Assembly (NCBI GenBank): GCA_025358925.1
Contig: JANYHT010000062.1
Span: forward strand, 110,969-174,968
Source: Gemmatimonadaceae bacterium
GTDB lineage: Bacteria; Gemmatimonadota; Gemmatimonadetes; Gemmatimonadales; Gemmatimonadaceae
Direction of reading: 5' to 3'
Length of the DNA stretch: 64,000 nt
Positions 1 to 9,782 of the stretch are shown in pieces. The notes below the pieces were generated by a model. The model did no database searches, was not told the origin of the DNA, and was given only the letters and a program-made list of their open reading frames with translations. The translations under genes and the position numbers were made by a program. How positions within the stretch are numbered: the stretch's first letter is position 1; each line of letters begins with the position of its first letter.

Positions 1-810
1 CCTGTTGCCGTTGGTGACTCCGTATTCACATCGACTGCGCCGTTCGGAGCCGACGCACTTATCACACGCACAACCATTACGTCGGATCAGACAAGTGTTG
101 ACTGGCGACGTACGGCGACGGTTGATAGTGGTCCACGTGCGCACGTGGAGATACTTGTCGGAACGAAGGACAGCGTCGCGCTAGACGTCGTTCGGCGCGC
201 CACGGTGACGCTGGGTGGGGCAACGATGCCTGCGTCGCGTGACGTGATCGCATTAGTGTATCCGGCACACGCAGCGCGCCGCGCGTTATTGCTGGGCGCG
301 CACCCGCTGCACGCGCCGTGGATGACGCATGTTATCGCGCAGTTACTCACTGATTCATTGCTGTTGGCCACCGTCACAGATGTCGCGGTTGCGACTGATA
401 GCATCACGACGGCACACGCAGCCGTCACCGTCGTCATGCGGAACGCCGCTGGAGGCGCGGTGTTGCTGGCTGCGGGTGATTCTATTGATGGGCACAATCG
501 ATTACTGCTTTTCACACAGTTTGAACTCGCGAGTCTCACATCACCTGCGCTGCTCCATGCGATTGAGCACGCAGTATCGAATGCGACGCCGCTTCGTGAG
601 TACGACCCAGCGCGCGTGACGGCCGACTCGCTCCGGAAGTGGGAGCGCGCTCCGGCAAACATCACGCGACCTCGCGTGACAAATGCGTGGGTTGCACCAC
701 CGACGGAATCCGATGGACGCTGGGTGTGGCTCGCCGTACTGATGATGCTCGGCGTCGAGAGTTGGCTGCGCCGATCACGCCCCAACGCGAGCCGCGATGT
801 CATCGCCTGA
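1..810 (+). CDS. C-terminal part of a BatA-like membrane protein (5' end outside window)
   Basis: The reading frame is open from base 1, so the gene starts before the window; a GTG at 145 is in frame but there is no reason to prefer it. The visible 269 residues have no recognised catalytic motif. The last 35 residues hold one hydrophobic segment (about WVWLAVLMMLGVESWL) followed by a basic tail with two arginines, the form seen at the end of BatA/N-terminal double-transmembrane proteins. The stop overlaps the start of the next gene by 14 nt, and the two following genes encode a DUF4175-type protein and a protein with a similar C-terminal anchor, so this is probably the third-from-last gene of a MoxR/DUF58/Bat-type operon. 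The family call rests on context and the terminal anchor. Confidence 0.55.
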   Translation, partial: PVAVGDSVFTSTAPFGADALITRTTITSDQTSVDWRRTATVDSGPRAHVEILVGTKDSVALDVVRRATVTLGGATMPASRDVIALVYPAHAARRALLLGAHPLHAPWMTHVIAQLLTDSLLLATVTDVAVATDSITTAHAAVTVVMRNAAGGAVLLAAGDSIDGHNRLLLFTQFELASLTSPALLHAIEHAVSNATPLREYDPARVTADSLRKWERAPANITRPRVTNAWVAPPTESDGRWVWLAVLMMLGVESWLRRSRPNASRDVIA

Positions 811-2887
811 CACCACCACGTTGCGCGTGTTTCTTGCGCGCGTTCAAACGCGCGTCGTCGTGCGTTGTGCAATGCAGGGGGCGGCGGCCGGTTTCGCATG
901 TGTAGGTGTGCTGGAATTAACGGTATTTCGCTCGCACGTCATCAACATCGCGCTGCGGGTGGGAATCGCCCTGGTGTGCGTCGTGATCGGCGCCCTCGCT
1001 CGACTCGCATTTGTAGTGCGAACTCGGCAAGAAATCGCGCGCATGATCGAGCGTGCGGTACCGCATTGCCGAAATGTGCTCGTCACGGCCGAAGAGTTGC
1101 TCGATTCTTCCGACCGCGTAAAACCAAATGTGAGCGCGCTCGTGCAGCAGCACGCCGCGCGTATCGTGAATTTGCTGACGCTGTCCGAGTTGCTGCCGAT
1201 GCGTCCATCGCTGATCGCCTTCGGTACCGCGATCGTGCTGTGGCTTACGGCTCTGTTATTACCATCTTCCGTACAGGAATTCCCCGCTGCTGTCCGCAGG
1301 AATGCTGTGGTTACGCCATCCGTTCGCACGGTCCGCGTGGTCATCACCCCGCCCGCATATAGCGCGTTGCCACCAGTCTCGACGCGTGACCCGATGCGCA
1401 TCGGCGCACTGGCTGGGAGCACGATCGCACTCACGGTGAGCGCTGACGCCGACCGCGTCACGGTGGAAACAGTGCGCGGTATGCAAACGCTCGTCCGTGG
1501 CGGATTGCGAGAATTCACGGGTAATTTTGTCGTCGACGTGGACGGATTCATTGCGATTGAGCCGACTCTCGCGGGGGACGCGCGCGGAGTAAAGCGACTT
1601 ATTGGCGTATCGGTTGCGCCCGACCGCGCGCCGCATGTCCGCGTCAGCGCGCCAGGGCACGATATGCGATTCCCCGACGCCAATCGCACCCTTGCACTGT
1701 CGGCGAACGCGGACGACGATCTGGGTCTCGCATCGCTTCGTATGCGATATACGAAGGTGTCGGGGTCGGGCGAACGCTTTACGTTCACCGATGGCGAGAT
1801 TCCGCTCGACGTGGCACGTCGCGACAATCGCACGTGGACCGCACGCGGAACACTAGCACTTGACGCCCTCGGATTGTCGCCGGGAGACATGGTAGTGTAC
1901 CGCGCAATCGCTGCGGATAGGCGTCCCGGTGCAACACCGATAGAGTCAGACTCCTACATCGCGGAAATCACGGCTTCCGGCGCCGTCGCTGCCTCGGGCT
2001 TTGCCATTGACAATGATCAGGATCGTTACGCGCTCAGTGAGCAGATGGTGATCCTGAAAACGCAGCGGCTCCTCGCACGACGCACGACAATCAGCGCAGA
2101 AGCATTTGCAGCAGACGCCGCAGACATCGCGACGGAACAGCGTCGCGTGCGCGCAGAGTTTGTGTTCATGATGGGCGGTGAGATGGCAGAAGAGATTGCG
2201 TCGGACGCGAGCATGGCCGAACTCGACGAAACGCAGGAGGCGGAATCGGAAGGCGACCTCGCGGCGGGTCGTATGGCCAACCAAGGGCGCATTGCGCTGT
2301 TACGTGCCATCCGGAGCATGAGCCGCGCGTCGACGGCGCTCACCACAGCAGACGCTGCAAACGCACTCGGTTACGAGAAGGATGCGCTGATGCAAATTGA
2401 GCGCGCGTTCTCACGGACACGCATCATTCTGCGCGCGTTGACTGAGCGAGAGCGGCTTGACATGACGCGTCGACTCACCGGCGTGCTCACAACGGTCACG
2501 CGCGACGTGCGCCAACAGCGCGCACCGGAGCCGAGTGCACGAGTAGTGGCGTTGCGTTCGGCGCTGGCCGGTATTGCAGGAATTGCCAATGCAGCGACGC
2601 TTGCGTTTGATGCAGCCGCACGAGCGTCTGCGCTCGCGCAGCGTGTGTTGCAAATCGATGCGTCGTCCAAGCCACTGCAAGAGGTAGCGACTCGTCTGAC
2701 CGAGGCTAGTAATGAAATTTCGCGTGGTCGTGCAACTTCGGCGAACGCATTACTCGATAGCGCCGCGCTCGGTCTCGGGGTGGTGTTACGCCGTGATATT
2801 TTCAGTGCACCGTCCGCTCCACGTTCGCTTCAACTGCACGCGTTGGACGGCCAGCTGGTCGAGGCGCGGAAGCGCGTGCCACAATAG
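797..2887 (+). CDS. DUF4175-type membrane protein of a Bat-like operon
   Basis: A 696-residue protein with two or three N-terminal membrane segments (about residues 22-40, 50-75 and 140-155) and a long periplasmic part. The middle carries Ig-like beta regions with the phrases VVITPPAYSALPP (about 180-192) and NADDDLGLASLRMRY (about 302-316), which are characteristic of DUF4175 proteins from aerotolerance operons. The C-terminal half (about 400-690) is alpha-helical and rich in Ala, Arg and Glu and is likely coiled-coil. The start overlaps the upstream gene by 14 nt and the next gene begins 2 nt after the stop, so the three genes are one transcription unit. The biochemical role of the family is not established. 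Confidence 0.65.
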   Translation: MSSPDTTTLRVFLARVQTRVVVRCAMQGAAAGFACVGVLELTVFRSHVINIALRVGIALVCVVIGALARLAFVVRTRQEIARMIERAVPHCRNVLVTAEELLDSSDRVKPNVSALVQQHAARIVNLLTLSELLPMRPSLIAFGTAIVLWLTALLLPSSVQEFPAAVRRNAVVTPSVRTVRVVITPPAYSALPPVSTRDPMRIGALAGSTIALTVSADADRVTVETVRGMQTLVRGGLREFTGNFVVDVDGFIAIEPTLAGDARGVKRLIGVSVAPDRAPHVRVSAPGHDMRFPDANRTLALSANADDDLGLASLRMRYTKVSGSGERFTFTDGEIPLDVARRDNRTWTARGTLALDALGLSPGDMVVYRAIAADRRPGATPIESDSYIAEITASGAVAASGFAIDNDQDRYALSEQMVILKTQRLLARRTTISAEAFAADAADIATEQRRVRAEFVFMMGGEMAEEIASDASMAELDETQEAESEGDLAAGRMANQGRIALLRAIRSMSRASTALTTADAANALGYEKDALMQIERAFSRTRIILRALTERERLDMTRRLTGVLTTVTRDVRQQRAPEPSARVVALRSALAGIAGIANAATLAFDAAARASALAQRVLQIDASSKPLQEVATRLTEASNEISRGRATSANALLDSAALGLGVVLRRDIFSAPSAPRSLQLHALDGQLVEARKRVPQ

Positions 2888-2889
2888 CG

Positions 2890-4698
2890 ATGATTGAACG
2901 CGTATTGCGGCTCACAGCGCTACTCATTGGCCTGTTGGCATTCCTTGACCCTGCGATTACGTCCGATCGCGCCGGTAAGCCGGACGTTGCGCTCGTGTCA
3001 TCATTCAGTGACGCGCGAGGACATGACGAGCTGATGATTCGCACAGAGCGCGCCCTGGCAAAGAATTTTGCCGTGCTGCGTGCGCCGTTCGCGCGCGCTG
3101 CGGCCACCGTGGTCGTGGGCGATCGCCTACCATCGCGGACGGGAACGCTCGCCTTGCCGCTTTTCGCGGTATTGCCTGACCAAATGGACGCAGTTGTTCG
3201 AATCGAGGCGGTGCGTGCACCGCGCACGTCGTCGAGTGAATCGCGCTTACCTATTGCGGTAGTGTTGCATACGCGTGCGCGTGGCCGTGTGCTCACCGTC
3301 ACTCTGCGCCAAGGCGCGCTGGTAGTGGATCGTGTGGTCGACACGCTGACGACTACGAACTCGACGCGCGAAGTCGTGCTCTCGTACATGCCAACCGCCG
3401 TTGGAACGACGGTGCTCTCCGTGGTCGCTGATGTTGGTGACACGTTACACATGGCGACTACGAGCGTTGTCGTTGATATTCGCGACACGCGGTGGTCCGT
3501 CTTAGCGTTCGATGCGAGGCCGTCGTGGACGTCGACATTTGTTCGGCGCGCCATTGCGCGTGATCGAAGATTTGCAGTGAGTAGCCGCGTTGTAACGTCG
3601 CGAAACATCAGCACCGACGCAGGTAACCCACCGCGCGCGTTTGATGACATTGCGGCACTACTGCGGTTCGATGCCATTGTCATTGGCGCTCCGGAATCCC
3701 TGAGTGCGCGTGACATACAAGGACTGGAGCGATATCTCCGCCAACGGGGTGGCAGTGTCGTCCTACTGTTTGATCACAACACACTCGGCGCATACTCCAC
3801 ACTGCTCGGCAATATCGAGTGGAGCAAAAGCAGTAGTGCGACATCCCTTCCTGTAGTGCGATCACGTCGTACAGTCGGTGGCGACACCAGTGGTTTACGC
3901 GTCACCGAATTTATGTCACCAATGCAATTGCCCGAAGGGTCGCGTTCAATAGCAGATGTGCGAACTGGTGCCGACAGCGGCGTGTTACGTGCGCTCGTGT
4001 GGCGAACGGCCGTTGGTGCTGGACGAATCCTTGTCAGTGGCGCGCTCGACGCGTGGCGTTTCCGCGATCCGTTGGTTTCGGGATTTGATCGATTTTGGCA
4101 ATCGGTTGTTGCAGAGGCGGCAGATGCGTCTCCGTCGGCGATCGAGATTCGCACGGTCACTCGGTCGACGACCCCCAACGAATGGATCGATCTGTCCGTT
4201 ACGCTGCGTGAGGCCGCGTTGTCTGACGCTGCGGTTTGGTCGCATTCGGCACTTCCGTCTTCGCGTGCGTTTGCACGAGCATCTGTGTCTGCCCACATCA
4301 CATCGCACGCGTTTCCTCGCGTTGCCGTTCGACTTTGGCCGGACGGATCGATCGGCGGGTTTCGTGGATCTTTCCGTGCACCTGGTGTGGTGGGTCACTA
4401 TTACATCGCCGTTACTGCTGGTGACCTGCTCGATTCAGTGCCGATCGTTGTCGCGAGGGCGCCTGCAGTGGCGAGTGCTGAGCAACGCGAATTGCTGCGA
4501 TCGATGGCGATTGCTGGTGGCGGTTTCGCGGTTGACGTAGCACAGTTGGATAGTGTGTCGTCCGCAATTCTTAGCGCCGCAGTGCCAGCGACGCGTGCTG
4601 AAACGTGGCATCCCATGCGATCCGCTTGGTGGCTCGTCCCCTTTGCACTGTTACTGAGCGCTGAGTGGTGGTTACGTCGCCGCCAAGGGCTCGCGTAA
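2890..4698 (+). CDS. Membrane-anchored Bat-operon protein, glutamine-amidotransferase-like fold possible
   Basis: A 602-residue protein with an N-terminal hydrophobic segment (about residues 5-20) and a C-terminal one (about WWLVPFALLLSAEWWL) ending in a basic RRR tail, like the C-terminus of the truncated gene at the window start. The central part has a beta-strand-rich domain and, at about 260-300, a region alternating hydrophobic strands and glycines (DAIVIGAPESL, then GGSVVLLFDH). This resembles the class-I amidotransferase-like domain seen in large Bat-operon membrane proteins, but no Cys-His-Glu triad can be recognised. It follows the DUF4175 gene after 2 nt and ends the operon. Exact function unknown. 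Confidence 0.5.
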   Translation: MIERVLRLTALLIGLLAFLDPAITSDRAGKPDVALVSSFSDARGHDELMIRTERALAKNFAVLRAPFARAAATVVVGDRLPSRTGTLALPLFAVLPDQMDAVVRIEAVRAPRTSSSESRLPIAVVLHTRARGRVLTVTLRQGALVVDRVVDTLTTTNSTREVVLSYMPTAVGTTVLSVVADVGDTLHMATTSVVVDIRDTRWSVLAFDARPSWTSTFVRRAIARDRRFAVSSRVVTSRNISTDAGNPPRAFDDIAALLRFDAIVIGAPESLSARDIQGLERYLRQRGGSVVLLFDHNTLGAYSTLLGNIEWSKSSSATSLPVVRSRRTVGGDTSGLRVTEFMSPMQLPEGSRSIADVRTGADSGVLRALVWRTAVGAGRILVSGALDAWRFRDPLVSGFDRFWQSVVAEAADASPSAIEIRTVTRSTTPNEWIDLSVTLREAALSDAAVWSHSALPSSRAFARASVSAHITSHAFPRVAVRLWPDGSIGGFRGSFRAPGVVGHYYIAVTAGDLLDSVPIVVARAPAVASAEQRELLRSMAIAGGGFAVDVAQLDSVSSAILSAAVPATRAETWHPMRSAWWLVPFALLLSAEWWLRRRQGLA

Positions 4699-4763
4699 GC
4701 GCTGTGACCGCCGTGCTGTTCAATTTTTGGCAGCGATCGTCGTCCTTGTACCCTGTGCCGCCT

Positions 4764-6188
4764 ATGTATACTCGAGAAGAAGCGAAGCGCATTACCGATA
4801 AGGTCATCAACATGGCGAAAGCCGACTCCGTCGAGGTGGTGCTCACGGGCGGTGAACGCTCCGGCACTCGCTGGGCCAATTCGTCGATTACGACGAACTT
4901 GGTGCAGTACGACCGTCAGCTCAACGTGACCGTGCGTGTGGGGCAAAAAACTGGCACGGCCAACACGCGTGACTTTAGCGACGCTGGTCTGCAGACGATG
5001 GTGGAGGACGCGGTGACTGCAGCGCAAGCGGCGCCAGACACGCCAACGTTTGCTGAGTTACTGGGCGCACAAGAATACGTACTCGTGGATGCGGCACTAC
5101 CAGACATGGTCAACTTTGGGCCAGCGCAGCGTGCGCGCATGGTGCGCGACAGCATCGACATTGCCGAAAAAAAGGGTGTGCTTGGCGCCGGATATATACC
5201 AAAAATTGATCAGACCAACTGCACCGCAAATTCGAAGGGACTTTTCGCGTATTATCGCAATGTCGAAACGGGGTTCGTGTTGACGTGTCGCATGCCTGAC
5301 GGTAGTGGCTCGGGTTGGTCTGGCACCACCGGCATCAAAGACATTCACATGATCGACGCAAAGGCGTTGACGGATGTTGCGGCAGCGAAAGCGCTGAAAA
5401 GTCGTAACGCGAAAGCGCTCGAACCAGGTCGGTACACCGTCATTCTAGAACCGCGTGCAAATGCGCGATTCCTTTCGTTGATGACAAACATCTTCAATGC
5501 ACCAGGTGGCCGCGGTGGATTCCCCGGCGGCGGTGGTGGTGGTGGTGGACTGCCACCCGGTGTTGATCCAACAGTCGTTGGTGGACCTCCCGGCGGCGGT
5601 GGCGGTGGCGGCGGCGGCGCATTTGGTGGCGGCGCTGGCAATTTTCTCAAAGACAGGAAGGTCGGCGACAAAATTTTCAGCGATCTCTTTTCGCTCAAAA
5701 GTGACGTTGGCAATGCCGTGCTGCGTCAATCAACGATGCTCGGCGACAACAAACCTGCAAAAGCGGTCCAATGGGTGGAGAAAGGACTGCTACGTAATCT
5801 TGGCGCCGGTCAGCCTGCGAACGTCAACATGAGCCTCGTGCAAGAGGGCTCTGATCTGTCGGTCGAAGACATGATTAAACAGACGCGTCGTGGATTACTG
5901 GTCACCTTCTTTTGGTACATTCGCGGCGTGCCGGCCGAAGGACAACCGCTGTTGAACACGGGCATGACGCGCGACGGATTGTTTCTGATCGAGAACGGTG
6001 AAATTGTGTCACCCGTGCAGAATTTTCGCTGGAACATGAGCCCACTTGTTGGCTACAACAACCTTTCGCTCGTCGGCAAGCCGGTGCCGATGCATCTTGG
6101 CGAATCGTATGACGGCGGCAATGCGGCGCTCGTACCACCGGTGCGTATCGAAGAGTTTTATATGACCTCCGTCTCGCCGGCCGTTTGA
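4764..6188 (+). CDS. pmbA: TldE/PmbA-like metalloprotease subunit with glycine-rich insert
   Basis: This 474-residue protein matches the PmbA/TldE half of the TldD-TldE protease, which in other bacteria degrades unfolded small proteins and processes modified peptides. Recognisable parts are the N-terminal region with GERSGTRWANSSITTN, the central strand with LEPGRYTVILEP (about 225-236) and the C-terminal MTRDGLFLIENGEIV stretch. The HExxxH motif is absent, as expected for TldE; the partner 41 nt downstream has it. Residues 248-292 are an insert almost entirely of Gly and Pro, broken only by a short PPGVDPTVVG segment. I chose ATG 4764 because family homology begins directly after it; the frame extends upstream into the end of the preceding gene. 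Confidence 0.8.
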   Translation: MYTREEAKRITDKVINMAKADSVEVVLTGGERSGTRWANSSITTNLVQYDRQLNVTVRVGQKTGTANTRDFSDAGLQTMVEDAVTAAQAAPDTPTFAELLGAQEYVLVDAALPDMVNFGPAQRARMVRDSIDIAEKKGVLGAGYIPKIDQTNCTANSKGLFAYYRNVETGFVLTCRMPDGSGSGWSGTTGIKDIHMIDAKALTDVAAAKALKSRNAKALEPGRYTVILEPRANARFLSLMTNIFNAPGGRGGFPGGGGGGGGLPPGVDPTVVGGPPGGGGGGGGGAFGGGAGNFLKDRKVGDKIFSDLFSLKSDVGNAVLRQSTMLGDNKPAKAVQWVEKGLLRNLGAGQPANVNMSLVQEGSDLSVEDMIKQTRRGLLVTFFWYIRGVPAEGQPLLNTGMTRDGLFLIENGEIVSPVQNFRWNMSPLVGYNNLSLVGKPVPMHLGESYDGGNAALVPPVRIEEFYMTSVSPAV

Positions 6189-6228
6189 TGCCGCGTGTAT
6201 TTCGCACAAATATTGCTAGGACACTCGC

Positions 6229-7908
6229 ATGAGCCCAACACGTCGTGATTTTTTGAAGGGCGTCGGTGCCACCACGGCCGCTATGGCGTTCTACTCGCAT
6301 GATCTCGTCGCAGAAATTGTTGCGACGTCGCCGCAAGGGCGCGTGCGCGATTCAAAATTCAAAGGCATGGCCGACATTGTGCTCGGCGAAGCGAAGTTGG
6401 CGGGCTGTACTTATGCCGATGTGCGCTTCACGATGACGTCGAGCGTGCCCGGTGGTATGGCCAACTTCCGTATTGATGCCACTGGTGCCGGTACCGGCGC
6501 TGGAGGCGCGCGTGGCGGTGGAGGCGGTGGAGCCGGGGGCCGTGGTGGTGGACGCGGAGGCCGCGGCGGTGTCGGCATTCCCACCGAAGCGGACCGTCAG
6601 GCCGGTGGATTTGGCGTACGCGTGATACACAGTGGAGTATGGGGTTTCGCGAGCAGCCCCATCGTGACGGAAGATGAGATACGCCGCGTGTCGCGTGTCG
6701 CCATCGAAGTGGCCAAGGCCAGCGCGATTGCGAAAAAACAGGATCTGCGGCTCGCGCCCGTTCCGCCGTACGTGGCGAACTACGTCACACCGATGAAGAA
6801 GCATCCAACATCAGTGTCTGCGACAGATAAACAGAATTGGGCACAAGCGATCGCCGACAAAGCGAGCGCCGTGAAGGGCGTGACTGGTGTGAACGTGTCC
6901 GCGAATCACGGCTACGAGTGGCGGTATTTCGCATCGAGCGTTGGTTCGTACATCGAACAGGAATTGTTTACCACTACGCCAACGCTGAGCGTGACAGCGA
7001 AAGTTGGCGACGTGACGAAGACGCGAAATTATCCCGGCGTCGCAGGCTGCGGCGGTTGGGAATTTGCCGAAGAGTCGGATTTGCTCGCGCAGGCCGAAAA
7101 AGTCGCGACCGATGCGGTGGAGATGTGCACGGCCAAGCCACTGGGCGGCAGCGGATTAAAGGATCTGATTCTTTCGCCGTCGCACGCAATGTTGACGATC
7201 CACGAGATTGTGGCGCACGCCACCGAAGTAGATCGCATTGTTGGTTACGAAGCGAACTACGCCGGCACGAGTTTTGTAAAATTGTCGGACGTCGGAAAGT
7301 TGAAGTACGGCTCGAAACACATGAACATCACGGCGGACAAAACAAGTTCGGGTTTGGGCACCGCCGGCTATGACGACGACGGCGTGAAGGGCATGAAGTG
7401 GCCACTCATTCGCGAAGGGATGCTGGTCGGCTTGCAGACGAATCGCGAAACGGCACATCTCGTTGGCGAAGATTTTAGCCGTGGCTGCACGTTTGGTAAC
7501 TCGTGGCGTGACTATCCATTTCTGCGCATGCCCAACGTGCACCTTGAGCCTGGGCCAGCCAACTCACCAACGCGCGATGCTCTCATTGCCGATGTGAAAA
7601 ACGGGGTGATGATCGATGGACGCGGTAGCTACTCCATTGACCAGCAGCGCTACAACGGTCAATTCGGCGGCCACATTTTTTGGGAAATTAAGAACGGAAA
7701 GATCACGCGCCAGTGTACCGACGTGACGTACAACGCGATCACAACCGATTTTTGGAAGAATCTCGACGGTATCACTGGACCGAACGAGTGGCAGATGCAC
7801 GGAACCGGCGGCGATGCGAAGGGTCAGCCGACACAGACCAATAGCATTTCGCACGGCTCACCGTGGATGCTCATTCGCAAAATGATGGTGGGCGCCGCGT
7901 TCGACTAA
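6229..7908 (+). CDS. tldD: TldD-like zinc metalloprotease with Tat-type leader
   Basis: A 559-residue TldD-family protein. The N-terminus reads TRRDFLKG followed by a hydrophobic run, a twin-arginine export signal, so this copy is probably periplasmic, unlike the cytoplasmic E. coli TldD. The zinc site is visible as HEIVAH (residues 325-330, the HExxxH motif), followed by the conserved EVDRIVGYE. Residues 85-117 are a Gly/Ala/Arg-rich low-complexity insert comparable to that in the upstream tldE. The C-terminus (GRGSYSIDQQRYNGQFGG, about 465-482) matches the family. It should form a heterodimer with the upstream TldE; that protein has no obvious leader from the chosen start, which leaves open how the two meet. 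Confidence 0.82.
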   Translation: MSPTRRDFLKGVGATTAAMAFYSHDLVAEIVATSPQGRVRDSKFKGMADIVLGEAKLAGCTYADVRFTMTSSVPGGMANFRIDATGAGTGAGGARGGGGGGAGGRGGGRGGRGGVGIPTEADRQAGGFGVRVIHSGVWGFASSPIVTEDEIRRVSRVAIEVAKASAIAKKQDLRLAPVPPYVANYVTPMKKHPTSVSATDKQNWAQAIADKASAVKGVTGVNVSANHGYEWRYFASSVGSYIEQELFTTTPTLSVTAKVGDVTKTRNYPGVAGCGGWEFAEESDLLAQAEKVATDAVEMCTAKPLGGSGLKDLILSPSHAMLTIHEIVAHATEVDRIVGYEANYAGTSFVKLSDVGKLKYGSKHMNITADKTSSGLGTAGYDDDGVKGMKWPLIREGMLVGLQTNRETAHLVGEDFSRGCTFGNSWRDYPFLRMPNVHLEPGPANSPTRDALIADVKNGVMIDGRGSYSIDQQRYNGQFGGHIFWEIKNGKITRQCTDVTYNAITTDFWKNLDGITGPNEWQMHGTGGDAKGQPTQTNSISHGSPWMLIRKMMVGAAFD

Positions 7909-7935
7909 GTGTTTGCTGTAGCTCTTCACCACACT

Positions 7936-8616
7936 TCAGGTCATCGCATACACGACGAGGTTCACCGCGAACTTCGTGTTATCCGATGACCTGAAGCGTT
8001 TATTGCGCCAGCTGTAGTCCCACTCGCACCCGTAGTCCTTGCTTGAATAGACAACACCGAGTCGACCGTTGCGTTCGATGCCCTGTAATGCATCGTGTAC
8101 GATGTTGTCACCCCATCCGTTTAACTCGTGACTCGTTTGCGGCGGTCCGTCGGGAAATTTGAAGAACGCAGAGTACAACGGATGTCGATTTGAAATTTTC
8201 GCCATCACGTCGGTCCCAGTGCCAAACGCCCGTTGCATCTCCACCGCAAACGATCTGGCGTACAAGCCGTTCACGTCGTGATTACAATCGTCGGAAAAAA
8301 GCAGTCCGCCGTTTTCGACGTAACGCACGAGGCCTGCGCGTTCCCGCTCGCTAAAGCGCACGAGCTTGTGCCCCGTCATGAACAGAAATGGGAACGCTTG
8401 CAGTTCGGCCGAGTCTGCAGTGATGACGACTTCCTTCTGTTGTACCGGGATTTCGGTGTACTGCACGACTGCATCGAGTACGTTCGCGCACACTTTCGGA
8501 TTGTAATCCCAGTCGCCAGAGTCGTAGCGCAACCGCGCGAACGCAAACTCGAAGGAGGGTAGCTTCGTGGCGACCGTTGCCGCTGCCAAGCTGAGAAGAA
8601 AGTTGCGACGGTCCAT
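7936..8616 (-). CDS. DUF4159 domain protein, exported
   Basis: A 226-residue protein with an N-terminal DRRNFLLSLAAATVA leader that looks like a twin-arginine signal. The rest matches DUF4159: RLRYDSGDWDYNPKVCANVL near the N-terminus, then a GGLLFSDDCNHD segment (about 117-128) typical of this family, and a FRSSDNTKFAVNLVVYAMT end. The family has a class-I amidotransferase-like fold without a proven activity. It is convergent with tldD (27-nt gap) and lies 27 nt downstream of the GH18 gene on the same strand, so the two probably share a promoter in the 9676-9782 gap. Confidence 0.72.
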   Translation of the reverse strand: MDRRNFLLSLAAATVATKLPSFEFAFARLRYDSGDWDYNPKVCANVLDAVVQYTEIPVQQKEVVITADSAELQAFPFLFMTGHKLVRFSERERAGLVRYVENGGLLFSDDCNHDVNGLYARSFAVEMQRAFGTGTDVMAKISNRHPLYSAFFKFPDGPPQTSHELNGWGDNIVHDALQGIERNGRLGVVYSSKDYGCEWDYSWRNKRFRSSDNTKFAVNLVVYAMT

Positions 8617-8643
8617 ATTCGAAACCTAACAAGTGTCGTAGCC

Positions 8644-9675
8644 TTACCGCCAAACCCGCGCATCCTCCAACCCTAGCACCCACACCGAATACCCACGCAG
8701 GTGATAGTCGCTCACCAACTTTCGCTTTGCTGCAAATGCGCGCGCATCTTCCAACCACAAATGCTCAAATACGCCAGCGTTCTCCCACATGGCGAATGGC
8801 GCCTTTTGCGTGTCGTCCCAGCGCGCCTTTTGTCCATGTTGCACAAGAAGACTCTCGCCCTTTGAGAAACTGATGTCGCTACCGCTCATGCGTGGCCCGT
8901 TGCGCCATTCCCACGTGGGATACCAATAGTCCGAATAGCTCGGGATGCCGAGTGAGATTTTTTGTGGCGGTACGCCCAGCGACAATACGAAATCCAAACA
9001 CGCTTTGATCCAGGGGAAACCGCCAACTGGACCCGCCGGAGATCCTCCGGTGTGTTGCGCATACGTCATGTACGACATGAAATCGAGCGTATCGGCCAAC
9101 GCTTTGTAGTCGTAAACGCCGCGCCAGTTGTCGTAAATCCAACGATGGTACGACGTTGGTCCAGGATCGTCCGACGTCCGCGGTACGACCGCCGCCGACA
9201 ACGTACACCCAGCATGATGTACGCTGTCCACCGACTCGCGGACGAACGATGTGAACGCATCACGATCGGAGACATGCACATTTTCAATGTCGAATTGAAT
9301 GCCGTCGAGATGCTGATCCCGACAAAGTTCGGCCAAACTGTGTATCGCGTTTGTACGCGCTGACGACACAGTGAGCACACGATGCATTAGTGCTTGGTCA
9401 AATCCCGGATTCATCACGAGCGGCACCAGTTTCACACCACGGGCCCGCGCCGTTGTCACGACACGCGCGTCAAGCGAACCGTGAATTCCGCCCACGGTAT
9501 CAAACCCAAACACTTGAGGCGACACGATGGAGATGCGCGACGCGTGGACCAGAAACGCTTGCGTACTCTGCTCGGAGGGCGTCGAATACCAGAGCGCCTC
9601 GATTGGTTGGGCGGAGACTGGCGGTGCGACGACCAGCGCGAACCAAACCGACCGATGCAGGCGAAATATCCTCAC
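8644..9675 (-). CDS. Secreted GH18-family glycoside hydrolase, spore-hydrolase (YaaH) type
   Basis: A 343-residue protein with a cleavable signal peptide ending in VSAQ. It has the GH18 TIM-barrel features: DGIQFDIE at residues 124-131, in which D129 and E131 match the catalytic DxE pair and Q127 replaces the first Asp, as is common in YaaH/SleL-type members; the downstream YDYKALADTLDFMSYMTY; and KISLGIPSYSDYW. YaaH-type enzymes cut N-acetylglucosamine links in peptidoglycan, while chitinases keep all three acids, so cell-wall or glycan turnover is more likely than chitin breakdown. No LysM domains are attached. It probably forms an operon with the DUF4159 gene. Confidence 0.72.
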   Translation of the reverse strand: MRIFRLHRSVWFALVVAPPVSAQPIEALWYSTPSEQSTQAFLVHASRISIVSPQVFGFDTVGGIHGSLDARVVTTARARGVKLVPLVMNPGFDQALMHRVLTVSSARTNAIHSLAELCRDQHLDGIQFDIENVHVSDRDAFTSFVRESVDSVHHAGCTLSAAVVPRTSDDPGPTSYHRWIYDNWRGVYDYKALADTLDFMSYMTYAQHTGGSPAGPVGGFPWIKACLDFVLSLGVPPQKISLGIPSYSDYWYPTWEWRNGPRMSGSDISFSKGESLLVQHGQKARWDDTQKAPFAMWENAGVFEHLWLEDARAFAAKRKLVSDYHLRGYSVWVLGLEDARVWR

Positions 9676-9782
9676 GCTTCCTTCCTTGGTGATGTGTTGC
9701 TGTGAAAACTACGTCGCGGTTGCGCACTTGCCGTTCTTGCGCGCTCGCTTTCTCTTCCAACTAGCCTCTAACCCCCCATGTG

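Noticed and set aside
87..1890. Two long minus-strand frames (87-899 and 844-1890) rich in Arg, Ser and Thr
   Set aside because: They are the antisense of the Bat-operon genes; their composition is that of GC-rich shadow frames.
5345..5713. Proline-rich minus-strand frame opposite tldE
   Set aside because: The prolines are the antisense of the glycine repeat in tldE.
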